A stretch of 46,803 nucleotides of DNA from Methylobacterium sp. (lineage in GTDB: Bacteria > Pseudomonadota > Alphaproteobacteria > Rhizobiales > Beijerinckiaceae): positions 1 to 46,803 of the forward strand of contig NZ_JAIEOF010000372.1 of the NCBI RefSeq assembly GCF_019750675.1. Reading direction: 5' to 3'. The translations under genes were made by a program, and so were the position numbers. A model generated the notes under the pieces. That model was given only the letters and a program-made list of their open reading frames with translations, was not told the DNA's origin and searched no databases. Position 1 is the stretch's first letter. Every line of letters starts with the position of its first letter. Positions 25,929 through 34,414 of the stretch are shown piece by piece.

Positions 25929-26954
25929 TTGCCGGGACTGCACGATGAGCTGACGGACGCGGACGGGCCCCGGGCCCTGCACGCGATCCTCGACGACGAC
26001 GCGGTCACGGAGCGCCTGGACCGGGCCCTGGCCCGGGCCTTCCCGGAGGTCTCGCGCTCGCGGCTGCAGGACCTGATCCGGGCCGGGCACGTGCTCCGGA
26101 ACGGCATCGTCAGTCTGGACCCCTCGGTGAAGGTGGGGCCCGGCGCCGAACTCGCGGTGGCGATGCCGGAGGCGGTGGCGCCGGAGCCGGCGGCCGAACG
26201 CCTGGACCTCGTGATCGTCCATGAGGACGACGACCTCATCGTGATCGACAAGCCGGCGGGGCTCGTGGTTCACCCGGCCCCGGGCCACGATTCCGGGACA
26301 CTGGTGAACGGGCTCATCGCCCATTGCGGCGCCAGCCTGTCGGGCATCGGCGGGGTGCGTCGGCCCGGCATCGTCCACCGCCTCGACAAGGACACGAGTG
26401 GCCTCCTGGTGGTGGCCAAGAACGATCTCGCCCATGCGGGGCTGACGGCGCAGTTCGCCGATCACGGCCGCACCGGCCCCCTGGAACGGGCCTATCTGGC
26501 CCTGGTCTGGGGCGTGCCGGAGCCGCGCACCGGCACGATCGAGGCGAAGCTCGCGCGCAGCATCCGCAACCGCGAGAAGATCGCCGTGGTGCGCGGCGAG
26601 ACCGGCCGGCACGCGATCACGCATTACCGGACGGAGGCGGCGCTGGGACAGGAAGGGACCGTCGCGCTGGTCCGCTGCATCCTGGAGACGGGGCGCACGC
26701 ACCAGATCCGCGTGCACATGAGCCATCGCGGCCATCCGCTCCTCGGCGACGCGGTCTATGGCGGCGCCTTCAAGACCAAGGCGAGCCGGCTGTCGGAGGC
26801 CGCACGCGGTGCCCTCGATACCTTGGGCCGGCAGGCCCTGCACGCCAGCGTGCTCGGCTTCGCGCATCCGCGCACCGGGGAGACGCTGCATTTCGAGAGT
26901 CCGTTGCCGCCGGACATGCGCGATCTAATCGCGAAGCTGAGGGCCGGCCCGTAG
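25929..26954 (+). CDS. rluD: RluA-family pseudouridine synthase (RluD type)
   Basis: A 341-residue enzyme isomerising uridine in 23S rRNA, most similar to RluD (helix 69). An N-terminal S4 RNA-binding domain (ERLDRALARAFPEV, then SRLQDLIRAGHV) precedes the catalytic domain with IVHRLDKDTSGLLVVAK, where Asp153 is the nucleophile. GRTHQIRVHMSHRGHPLLGD and YGGAFKTKASRL follow. The start is uncertain: TTG 25929 has AAGGA 8 bases upstream and begins just before the conserved part; ATG 25833 would add 32 basic residues. The gene is divergent from tRNA-Glu. Confidence 0.9.
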   Translation: MPGLHDELTDADGPRALHAILDDDAVTERLDRALARAFPEVSRSRLQDLIRAGHVLRNGIVSLDPSVKVGPGAELAVAMPEAVAPEPAAERLDLVIVHEDDDLIVIDKPAGLVVHPAPGHDSGTLVNGLIAHCGASLSGIGGVRRPGIVHRLDKDTSGLLVVAKNDLAHAGLTAQFADHGRTGPLERAYLALVWGVPEPRTGTIEAKLARSIRNREKIAVVRGETGRHAITHYRTEAALGQEGTVALVRCILETGRTHQIRVHMSHRGHPLLGDAVYGGAFKTKASRLSEAARGALDTLGRQALHASVLGFAHPRTGETLHFESPLPPDMRDLIAKLRAGP

Positions 26955-27185
26955 CGGGCGCGCCACAGTCAAGCCCATGCGTGCGCCAGGACACGCCGGC
27001 ATGCGGCTTTTCGTGTCATGAGTGAGCCAAGCGAGATCCCGCGCGTTGACGCTCACTTGGTCCTGCGCGTCGCCTTTCCGAGCCCCCCGCTTTCCCGCTA
27101 AGATGGGGAATCGGGCGGCCGGCTCAAGGGAGCGGCGGTCCGCTTGCGACCGCCCGTTCGGGGGTCCTTACAAGGAGGTAAGATC

Positions 27186-28076
27186 ATGGCCGGCGCATTG
27201 CCAGTGCTCGCCACCGAAGGTGGCCTCTCGCGCTACCTCGACGAGATCCGCAAGTTTCCGATGCTGGAGCCGAACGAGGAGTTCACGCTCGCGAAGGACT
27301 GGCGCGAGAAGGGTGACCGTAACGCCGCCCACCGACTCGTCACGTCCCACCTGCGCCTCGTGGCCAAGATCGCCATGGGCTACCGCGGCTATGGTCTGCC
27401 GATCGGCGAAGTCGTGTCGGAGGGCAATGTCGGCCTGATGCAGGCGGTCAAGCGCTTCGAACCGGACAAGGGCTTCCGGCTGGCCACCTACGCCATGTGG
27501 TGGATCAAGGCCGCGATCCAGGAATACATCCTGCGTTCGTGGTCGCTCGTGAAGATGGGCACCACCGCCAACCAGAAAAAGCTGTTCTTCAACCTGCGCA
27601 AGGCCAAGGGACGGATCTCTGCCCTGGACGAGGGCGACCTCAAGCCGGACCAGGTGGCGCAGATCGCCGTCAAGCTCGGCGTGCCCGAGCAGGAGGTGAT
27701 CGACATGAACCGTCGCCTCTCGGGCGACACCTCCCTCAATGCGCCCCTGCGCGAGGAGGGCGAGGGCGAGTGGCAGGACTGGCTCGTGGACAACAGTCCG
27801 AGCCAGGAGACCGTGCTCGCCCGCGAGGAGGAGGGGCAGAACCGCCTTTCCGCCCTGCGGGACGCACTCTCGGTGCTCAACCCGCGCGAGCGGCGGATCT
27901 TCGAGGCGCGGCGTCTCGCTGACGACCCAATCACCCTGGAGGACCTCTCCGGCGAGTTCGGCGTCTCCCGCGAGCGTGTCCGCCAGATCGAGGTCCGCGC
28001 CTTCGAGAAGATCCAGGAGGCGGTCAAGCGCAACCTAGCCACCCGCGAGGCCCCGCGCGCCGAGGCGCACGCCTGA
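27186..28076 (+). CDS. rpoH: RNA polymerase heat-shock sigma factor (sigma-32)
   Basis: A 296-residue RpoH. Region 2 includes VVSEGNVGLMQAVKRFEP and LATYAMWWIKAAIQEYILRS, followed by the RpoH box (NQKKLFFNLRKAKG) used by DnaK/FtsH control and so diagnostic against RpoD. Region 4 is a helix-turn-helix, GEFGVSRERVRQIEVRAFEK. It directs RNA polymerase to heat-shock promoters such as the one at 11656-11684. The start is ATG 27186 (MAGALPVLATEGG), with AGGAGGT upstream. TAAGAT at 27099-27104 may be the -10 of its promoter. A strong bidirectional terminator follows. Confidence 0.97.
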   Translation: MAGALPVLATEGGLSRYLDEIRKFPMLEPNEEFTLAKDWREKGDRNAAHRLVTSHLRLVAKIAMGYRGYGLPIGEVVSEGNVGLMQAVKRFEPDKGFRLATYAMWWIKAAIQEYILRSWSLVKMGTTANQKKLFFNLRKAKGRISALDEGDLKPDQVAQIAVKLGVPEQEVIDMNRRLSGDTSLNAPLREEGEGEWQDWLVDNSPSQETVLAREEEGQNRLSALRDALSVLNPRERRIFEARRLADDPITLEDLSGEFGVSRERVRQIEVRAFEKIQEAVKRNLATREAPRAEAHA

Positions 28077-28108
28077 GGCGCCGGGAAACACACGCGACCT
28101 GAAACAAG

Positions 28109-28140
28109 AACGGCCCCCGAGGGAAATCTCGGGGGCCGTT
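28109..28140. terminator. Bidirectional terminator after rpoH
   Basis: AACGGCCCCCGAG (28109-28121), loop GGAAAT, CTCGGGGGCCGTT (28128-28140): a perfect 13-base stem between convergent genes. The minus-strand tail (CTTGTTTC) is T-rich; the plus-strand tail is CTCCGTTC. Confidence 0.8.
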
Positions 28141-28176
28141 CTCCGTTCGAGATGAGCAACGCGCGGATTCAGGCCC

Positions 28177-29682
28177 TCAGCGCCACTGGTCGAAGGCCTT
28201 CTGCAGCACCTGCGTACCGGCGCTGCCCTTCTCGAAGGCGACGATGCCGCGCTGCCCGGCGCTGAACTTGAGCGTCACGTCGAACCAGTTCTTGCGCAGC
28301 AGGATATCGGTATTGCGCTCGACGTCGCTCGGCAGGGACGAGAGCCCGATCAAGAACAGGTTCTCGCGGACCCGCACCGGCAGGCCGGAGACCGGCGAGC
28401 CGCGCGCGCCCTCCTCGTCCTTGCCCTGAAGCAGGCCGATGTCCTGGACGCCGTGCCGGGCGGCGTTCGGCCCGCTCGGCGTGAAGACGAGTTCGATGGT
28501 GTGCGAGGCCGGCAGGGTGGCGTCGAGGTTGCGGCGCAGGGTCATGGCCAGCGCCAACCCGGCATCGGGGAAGTCAGCAGTGGCGCGCACCACCGTCTCG
28601 AGCTGCTGGCCCTGCTCGCCCGGCACCGTATCGAGGCGCCACAGTACCCGCCCCTGCGTGGCGTTCGGCGCCGCATTGGCGCCGGCGGCGGTGTTCTCCT
28701 CGTAGAGGACGCCACGCTGCGCGACGGTCAGGTCCGGTTCGCTCGCGGTGGGAGCCGCCGGAATGGGCACCGGGCGCCGGACTTGAGCCGGGCGCTCGGC
28801 CGGCGCCGCCTCGCCGCCGACCCGGTCGGCGAACTTCGAATCCGTCCCGTCCTGGCCGCCGTCCTGCATCTCGGTCGCGACGGGCTGCAGGTCGGCCGGC
28901 TTGTCACGGAGCAGGAAGGCCGCGACGGCGATCAGCCCGATCACCACGACGAGGATGCTGCCGACGAAGAGGTTGCGCAGCAGCCGGGTACGACCCTCGC
29001 GGGGCGCCACCACGTCGATGCGCGGGCGCTGGCGCTGGCCGTTCCCGTCCTGCACCGGCGGCTCGGAGCTCTCAACCACCGGCTCGGCCTGCGGAGCGCC
29101 GGCCTCCTCCGCGTTCACCGCCACGAAGGGAGGCGCCTTGCCCTTGCGCGCCTGGATCCGCACGGCCGGCTCCGCCGCGAGATCGGAGGAGGGCTCCGGG
29201 ACGACGGGAGGGACGGGTGCTGCCGGCGATAGCGGCTCGCCGGGCGAATCCGCCGTGGAAAAGTCTGCCTTGGAAAAATCCGCCTTCGGCAGGTTCGCCG
29301 GCTCCGCGGCCGGCTCGGGCGGCCCCGGCTCCGGCAGATCGGCCGCCGAGGATCTCGGCTCGGGCGGCGACGGCTCGGGTGCCGCCTCGGGAACACCGGG
29401 CGGCGGCGCGGGTGGGTCGGCGACGTCGTTGGCCGGGCTCGGGACGAAGGGCGAAGGCTCAGGTGCCGATGGCGCGCCGTGATCCTGCTCGAGGCGCAAA
29501 ATGGCGGCCTCGAGGGCGTTGCGCTCCAGGTCGATGTCGTCTTCCGACAGGGGCGGGTCGAGGGAGCGCAATTGCCCGATGAGTGCGCCGCGCGCGCGTT
29601 CGTAGACCGCCTGGCGCAGGGCCGGCGAGCGGTCCGGCATCGCGTCGAGTGCCCGTGCCAGCAGTGGGTAATAGTCGGCCAT
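28177..29682 (-). CDS. Single-span membrane protein with conserved N-terminal region, Pro-rich linker
   Basis: A 501-residue protein. Residues 1-65 (MADYYPLLARALDAMPDRSP, then RQAVYERARGALIGQLR and LSEDDIDLERNALEAAI) form a helical region common at the start of several Hyphomicrobiales hypothetical proteins. A long Pro/Glu/Ala-rich low-complexity linker follows (about 70-200), then one membrane span near 240-265 (LFVGSILVVVIGLIAVAAFL). The C-terminal 170 residues are a beta-rich extracytoplasmic domain, including VPGEQGQQLETVV and LPASHTIELVF. The layout suggests an inner-membrane protein with a cytoplasmic N-terminus and a periplasmic domain. Function unknown. It shares a terminator with rpoH and lies upstream of purA in transcription order only by position. 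Confidence 0.82.
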   Translation of the reverse strand: MADYYPLLARALDAMPDRSPALRQAVYERARGALIGQLRSLDPPLSEDDIDLERNALEAAILRLEQDHGAPSAPEPSPFVPSPANDVADPPAPPPGVPEAAPEPSPPEPRSSAADLPEPGPPEPAAEPANLPKADFSKADFSTADSPGEPLSPAAPVPPVVPEPSSDLAAEPAVRIQARKGKAPPFVAVNAEEAGAPQAEPVVESSEPPVQDGNGQRQRPRIDVVAPREGRTRLLRNLFVGSILVVVIGLIAVAAFLLRDKPADLQPVATEMQDGGQDGTDSKFADRVGGEAAPAERPAQVRRPVPIPAAPTASEPDLTVAQRGVLYEENTAAGANAAPNATQGRVLWRLDTVPGEQGQQLETVVRATADFPDAGLALAMTLRRNLDATLPASHTIELVFTPSGPNAARHGVQDIGLLQGKDEEGARGSPVSGLPVRVRENLFLIGLSSLPSDVERNTDILLRKNWFDVTLKFSAGQRGIVAFEKGSAGTQVLQKAFDQWR

Positions 29683-29723
29683 CGTGCCTCAGGTCCGCCT
29701 CGTCCCGGCGGCCGGTCGGCCGC

Positions 29724-29749
29724 CCCGTCCCGCCCATCCACGGGACGGG
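29724..29749. terminator. Hairpin upstream of the Pro-rich membrane protein gene, possible purA 3' structure
   Basis: CCCGTCCCG (29724-29732) and CGGGACGGG (29741-29749) form a perfect 9-base stem; GCGGCC-ggtc-GGCCGC lies beside it at 29708-29723. It follows the purA stop (29822) in the transcription direction. Neither tail is T-rich, so it may be a Rho-dependent or attenuation structure. Confidence 0.4.
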
Positions 29750-29821
29750 AAGCCGCGCGGCCATCGTGAACGCGGTCGCATTGTCCGCGTGCGGCCGCGC
29801 CGCCATCAAGGAGAAATCGCG

Positions 29822-31114
29822 TCAGTCCTCAAAGGGGTTGTGCATGAGGATGGTGTCGTTGCGCTCCGGCGAGGTCGAGAGCAGCGCCACGGGGGCACCG
29901 ATCAGCTCCTCGATCCGGCGCACGTACTTGATCGCCTGGGCCGGCAGATCCGCCCAGGAGCGGGCGCCCGCCGTGGTGCCCGACCAGCCCTCGATGGTCT
30001 CGTAGATCGGCTCGACCTTGGCCTGCGCCGCCTGGTTGGCGGGCAAGTGGTCCACCACCTGTCCGTCGAGGCGATAGCCCGTGCAGACCTTGATGGTCTC
30101 GAAGCCGTCGAGGATGTCGAGCTTGGTGAGCGCGATGCCGTCGATGCCCGAGGTCCGCACGGTCTGGCGCACGAGAACCGCGTCGAACCAGCCGCAGCGG
30201 CGCTTGCGCCCGGTGTTCACGCCGAACTCGCGCCCCTTGGCGCCGATGGTCTCGCCGATCTCGTCGAAGAGTTCGGTGGGGAAAGGCCCCTCGCCCACGC
30301 GGGTGGTGTAGGCCTTGGCGATGCCGAGCACGTAGCCGATGGCCGAGGGGCCCATGCCCGAGCCCGTCGCCGCCTGGGCGGCCACGATGTTGGACGAGGT
30401 CACGAACGGGTAGGTGCCGTGGTCGACGTCGAGGAGCGCGCCCTGCGCGCCCTCGAACAGGATGCGCTTGCCGGCGCGACGCTCGTCGTCGAGGAGCTTC
30501 CAGACCGTGTCGGCGTAGGGCAGGATCGTGGGCGCGATGGCCTTCAGCTCGGCGAGGAGCGCGCCGGCATCGACTTCGGCGATGCCGAGGCCCCGGCGGA
30601 GCGCGTTGTGGTGGGTCAGCACCCGCTCGATCTTGGCCTCGAGGGTCGATTCGTCGGCCAGATCCACGACCCGGATGGCACGCCGGCCGACCTTGTCCTC
30701 GTAGGCCGGGCCGATGCCCCGCTTCGTCGTGCCGATCTTGAGGCCCGCATTCGAGGTCTCGCGGAAATGGTCGAGTTCCCGGTGCAGGGGCAGGATCAGG
30801 GTGGCGTTGTCGGCGATGCGCAGGGTGCGGGGCGAGATCTCGACGCCCTGTGCCTGGAGCCGGGCGATCTCGTCGACGAGGTGCCAGGGATCGACGACGA
30901 CGCCGTTGCCGATGACCGAGAGCTTGCCGCCGCGCACAACGCCGGAGGGCAGCAACGCGAGCTTGTAGGTGACGCCATCGATCACCAGCGTGTGGCCGGC
31001 ATTGTGCCCGCCCTGGAAGCGGACAACCACGTCGGCCTGCTCGGAGAGCCAGTCGACGATCTTGCCCTTGCCTTCGTCACCCCACTGGGCGCCTACGACG
31101 ACGACGTTTGCCAT
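29822..31114 (-). CDS. purA: Adenylosuccinate synthetase
   Basis: A 430-residue enzyme that uses GTP to join IMP and aspartate, the first committed step to AMP. The N-terminal P-loop-like [12 protein letters not shown] (10-21) holds catalytic Asp13, and GGHNAGHT (35-42) holds His41, matching the E. coli numbering. [31 protein letters not shown] and [12 protein letters not shown] follow, and the C-terminus carries [10 protein letters not shown]. The ATG at 31112-31114 gives [10 protein letters not shown]. The purB gene, the next step, is about 1.6 kb upstream on the same strand. Confidence 0.98.
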   Translation of the reverse strand: MANVVVVGAQWGDEGKGKIVDWLSEQADVVVRFQGGHNAGHTLVIDGVTYKLALLPSGVVRGGKLSVIGNGVVVDPWHLVDEIARLQAQGVEISPRTLRIADNATLILPLHRELDHFRETSNAGLKIGTTKRGIGPAYEDKVGRRAIRVVDLADESTLEAKIERVLTHHNALRRGLGIAEVDAGALLAELKAIAPTILPYADTVWKLLDDERRAGKRILFEGAQGALLDVDHGTYPFVTSSNIVAAQAATGSGMGPSAIGYVLGIAKAYTTRVGEGPFPTELFDEIGETIGAKGREFGVNTGRKRRCGWFDAVLVRQTVRTSGIDGIALTKLDILDGFETIKVCTGYRLDGQVVDHLPANQAAQAKVEPIYETIEGWSGTTAGARSWADLPAQAIKYVRRIEELIGAPVALLSTSPERNDTILMHNPFED

Positions 31115-31191
31115 TCACTGAAAACCTGTGCCGTAACCCGCGCGAAAACGGCCCGACCCGTCGGGCGGACCGCTCTCGCTGTCTTCGGGTC

Positions 31192-31214
31192 TTTCCGCGA
31201 TCCGTGCGCGGAAA
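31192..31214. terminator. Hairpin between the secreted small protein gene and purA
   Basis: TTTCCGCG (31192-31199), seven-base loop, CGCGGAAA (31207-31214). It lies 46 bases after the stop of the upstream minus-strand gene and 78 bases before the purA start. No T-run follows on the minus strand. Confidence 0.35.
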
Positions 31215-31259
31215 TCAAGCAAGGCGCCGATCCGGACCCGGATGGGCGGGTATGCCCCC

Positions 31260-31610
31260 TCAGCGGGCCTCGGTGCCGGGCTGGCGGCCGGGAAGATCGC
31301 CGGGCTTGATCACCGGCATGCCGCCCGGGTTCGGGTCGGGCGGCGTCACCACCATGCCGGGCGCGGTGATGCCCGGCGGCTTGATCACACCGTCGCTCTT
31401 CTCGAGGCGGTCGCTCAAGGTGCCCTTGTCCGAGGACGTGCCCTGGTCGGCGGCTCCCTCGGAGGGGCGGATCTTGTCGGGAATCGTCTGGTTCGGCGGC
31501 GGCAGGGCCGGGTCGGTGTCCCGGCCCTTCAGGGGCGCGTCGGGGGACTGGGCAAAGGCCGCGCCGGCGATCAGGCCGAAGCCGACCGCGAGGGTGAGGA
31601 TCGAGCGCAT
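31260..31610 (-). CDS. Small secreted Pro-rich hypothetical protein
   Basis: A 116-residue protein from ATG 31608-31610 (MRSILTLAVGFGLIAGAAFA), whose signal peptide is probably cleaved before QSPDAPL. The mature part is hydrophilic and Pro/Gly/Asp-rich, with GMVVTPPDPNPGGMPVIKPG; no catalytic motif. A CAGGGAGAC ribosome site precedes the ATG and decides it over the ATG at 31679. Probably periplasmic or envelope-associated. I recognise no family beyond similar short proteins annotated as hypothetical in Methylobacterium. Confidence 0.7.
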   Translation of the reverse strand: MRSILTLAVGFGLIAGAAFAQSPDAPLKGRDTDPALPPPNQTIPDKIRPSEGAADQGTSSDKGTLSDRLEKSDGVIKPPGITAPGMVVTPPDPNPGGMPVIKPGDLPGRQPGTEAR

Positions 31611-31739
31611 AGGGTCTCCCTGTCTCGGATGCGAGGTTTGGGGGAGAACAGCCCCGGGGCCGAAGCGTTCCTGTTCCATCGGTCCTGTGATGGGACGATG
31701 GTCCTGGGATGGAACCGGCAGGGGCTCGTGCCGCGGGTT

Positions 31740-31768
31740 TTTCCCTCTCCCTTTGCGGGAGAGGGAAA
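31740..31768. repeat. Perfect 12-base hairpin, REP-like intergenic element
   Basis: TTTCCCTCTCCC (31740-31751), loop TTTGC, GGGAGAGGGAAA (31757-31768). It lies after the D-amino-acid transaminase stop (31806). It has the look of dispersed 'CCCTCTCCC/GGGAGAGGG' elements seen in many proteobacterial intergenic regions; it may also end the upstream transcript. Confidence 0.6.
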
Positions 31769-31805
31769 GCCTAGGCGGGGCTCCGTTTCGTTCGGTCCGT
31801 CCGCT

Positions 31806-32666
31806 TCAGACGCCGGCACGCGCCATGTCGAGATAGAGTTCCCGCAGGCGCCGGGTGTGCGGGCCGGGGCGCCCCTCGCCGACCGTCCGGCCGTCGATCG
31901 CGACCACCGGCATCACGAAGGCCGAGGCGCTGGTGTAGAAGGCCTCGGCCGCCCCCAATGCCTCGGAGACGCTGAACAGCCGCTCCTCCAGGGCGAGGCC
32001 GGCCTCCTCGGCAAGGCGCAGGACGGCCTTGCGGGTGATGCCCGGCAGGAGCGCCGTGGACAGGGGACGGGTGACGAGGGCGCCGCCCTTCGTGACGATG
32101 AAGGCCGTCGAGGACGAGCCCTCGGTGACCGCGTCGTCCTCCACCATCCAGGCCTCGGCGACGCCCGCCGCGGCGGCCTGCTGCTTGGCGAGCACCTGGG
32201 CCAGCAGGGCCACCGACTTGATGTCCCGGCGCTTCCAGCGGAGATCCGGCACCGTGATGATCCGGGCGCCGGTCTCGGCCAGCGGATTGGCCGCGATCGT
32301 CTTGGCCTGCGTGAACATCATCACGGTGGGGGCGGTGCCGGCCGGCGGATAGGCGAAATCGCGCTCGTACACGCCGCGCGTCACCTGCATGTAGACCAGC
32401 CCCTCGGTCAGCCCGTTGCGGGCGACGAGCTCGGTCTGCAGGCCGATCCACTCCGGGATCGTGTGCGGGTTGGCGATGTCGATCTCGCCCAGCGACCGGT
32501 CGAGGCGGGCCAGATGCGCCTCGTTGTCGACGAGGCGGCCGTCGAGGACCGCCGAGACCTCGTAGATCCCGTCCGCGAAGAGGAAGCCCCGGTCCATGAT
32601 CGGCACGCGCGCCTCGGCGAAGGGCAGGAAGTCGCCGTTCAGGTAGACGATGCGGGCCTGGGACAC
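31806..32666 (-). CDS. D-amino-acid transaminase (PLP class IV)
   Basis: A 286-residue fold type IV PLP enzyme that exchanges amino groups between D-alanine, D-glutamate and 2-oxo acids. DRGFLFADGIYEVSAV (25-40) is the D-AAT pattern rather than the branched-chain one. Lys150 in KRRDIKSVALL is the Schiff-base lysine, and Glu182 in AVTEGSSSTAFIV contacts the pyridine nitrogen. LPGITRKAVL follows. Aminodeoxychorismate lyase and branched-chain aminotransferase are relatives, so the substrate is likely but not certain. It lies between a secreted-protein gene and purB on the minus strand, with 66 bases to purB. Confidence 0.85.
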   Translation of the reverse strand: MSQARIVYLNGDFLPFAEARVPIMDRGFLFADGIYEVSAVLDGRLVDNEAHLARLDRSLGEIDIANPHTIPEWIGLQTELVARNGLTEGLVYMQVTRGVYERDFAYPPAGTAPTVMMFTQAKTIAANPLAETGARIITVPDLRWKRRDIKSVALLAQVLAKQQAAAAGVAEAWMVEDDAVTEGSSSTAFIVTKGGALVTRPLSTALLPGITRKAVLRLAEEAGLALEERLFSVSEALGAAEAFYTSASAFVMPVVAIDGRTVGEGRPGPHTRRLRELYLDMARAGV

Positions 32667-32732
32667 GGGTTTACCTCTTCGGGCCGGATGAGTCGGGTAG
32701 GGTCAGGCAGGATTCGTGCGCGGGCTCAGGCC

Positions 32733-34034
<1,302 letters not shown>

Positions 34035-34414
34035 GCGGGCGCCTCGGTCTACGCGTCGGAAAAAAGGGGCAGCGGGGTCAGGCGCGCCTAGCATGCGCGG
34101 CGATGGCGCTCAACGCGGGCGGTGCCCGCCCCCTCCATCCCGCACCGTGGCATCGCGGCAACACACGGGCCAAGATCATCCCAATCTGGAACGTTTCCAG
34201 GATTAAAATCCGAACCCGGTTTGCCGAACGTTCCGAAGGCGTTGGCGCGATGTTTCGAGCGCTTCTTAGAAGCACTGTAAAACAAAGATCAGGAAAGCCC
34301 GCCTCGCTCGCTTGATCGTTTCATAGACCCACCTCAAGGGATCCGCCATGCCCCTGATCTGAATTTGGGGCGCAAAATCAACACGACACCAACTCTTGAG
34401 CGGGCGATACGATC
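34035..34414. other. Divergent regulatory region between purB and the TonB receptor
   Basis: 380 bases with no credible gene. Two small dyads occur: CTGGAA-CGT-TTCCAG at 34186-34200 and GCTTCT-T-AGAAGC at 34261-34273. A GCCCC..GGGGC pairing near 34347-34372 sits shortly before the receptor start. The sequence is less GC-rich than the genes. Neither dyad matches a Fur, RirA or Irr consensus well enough to name. Confidence 0.4.
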
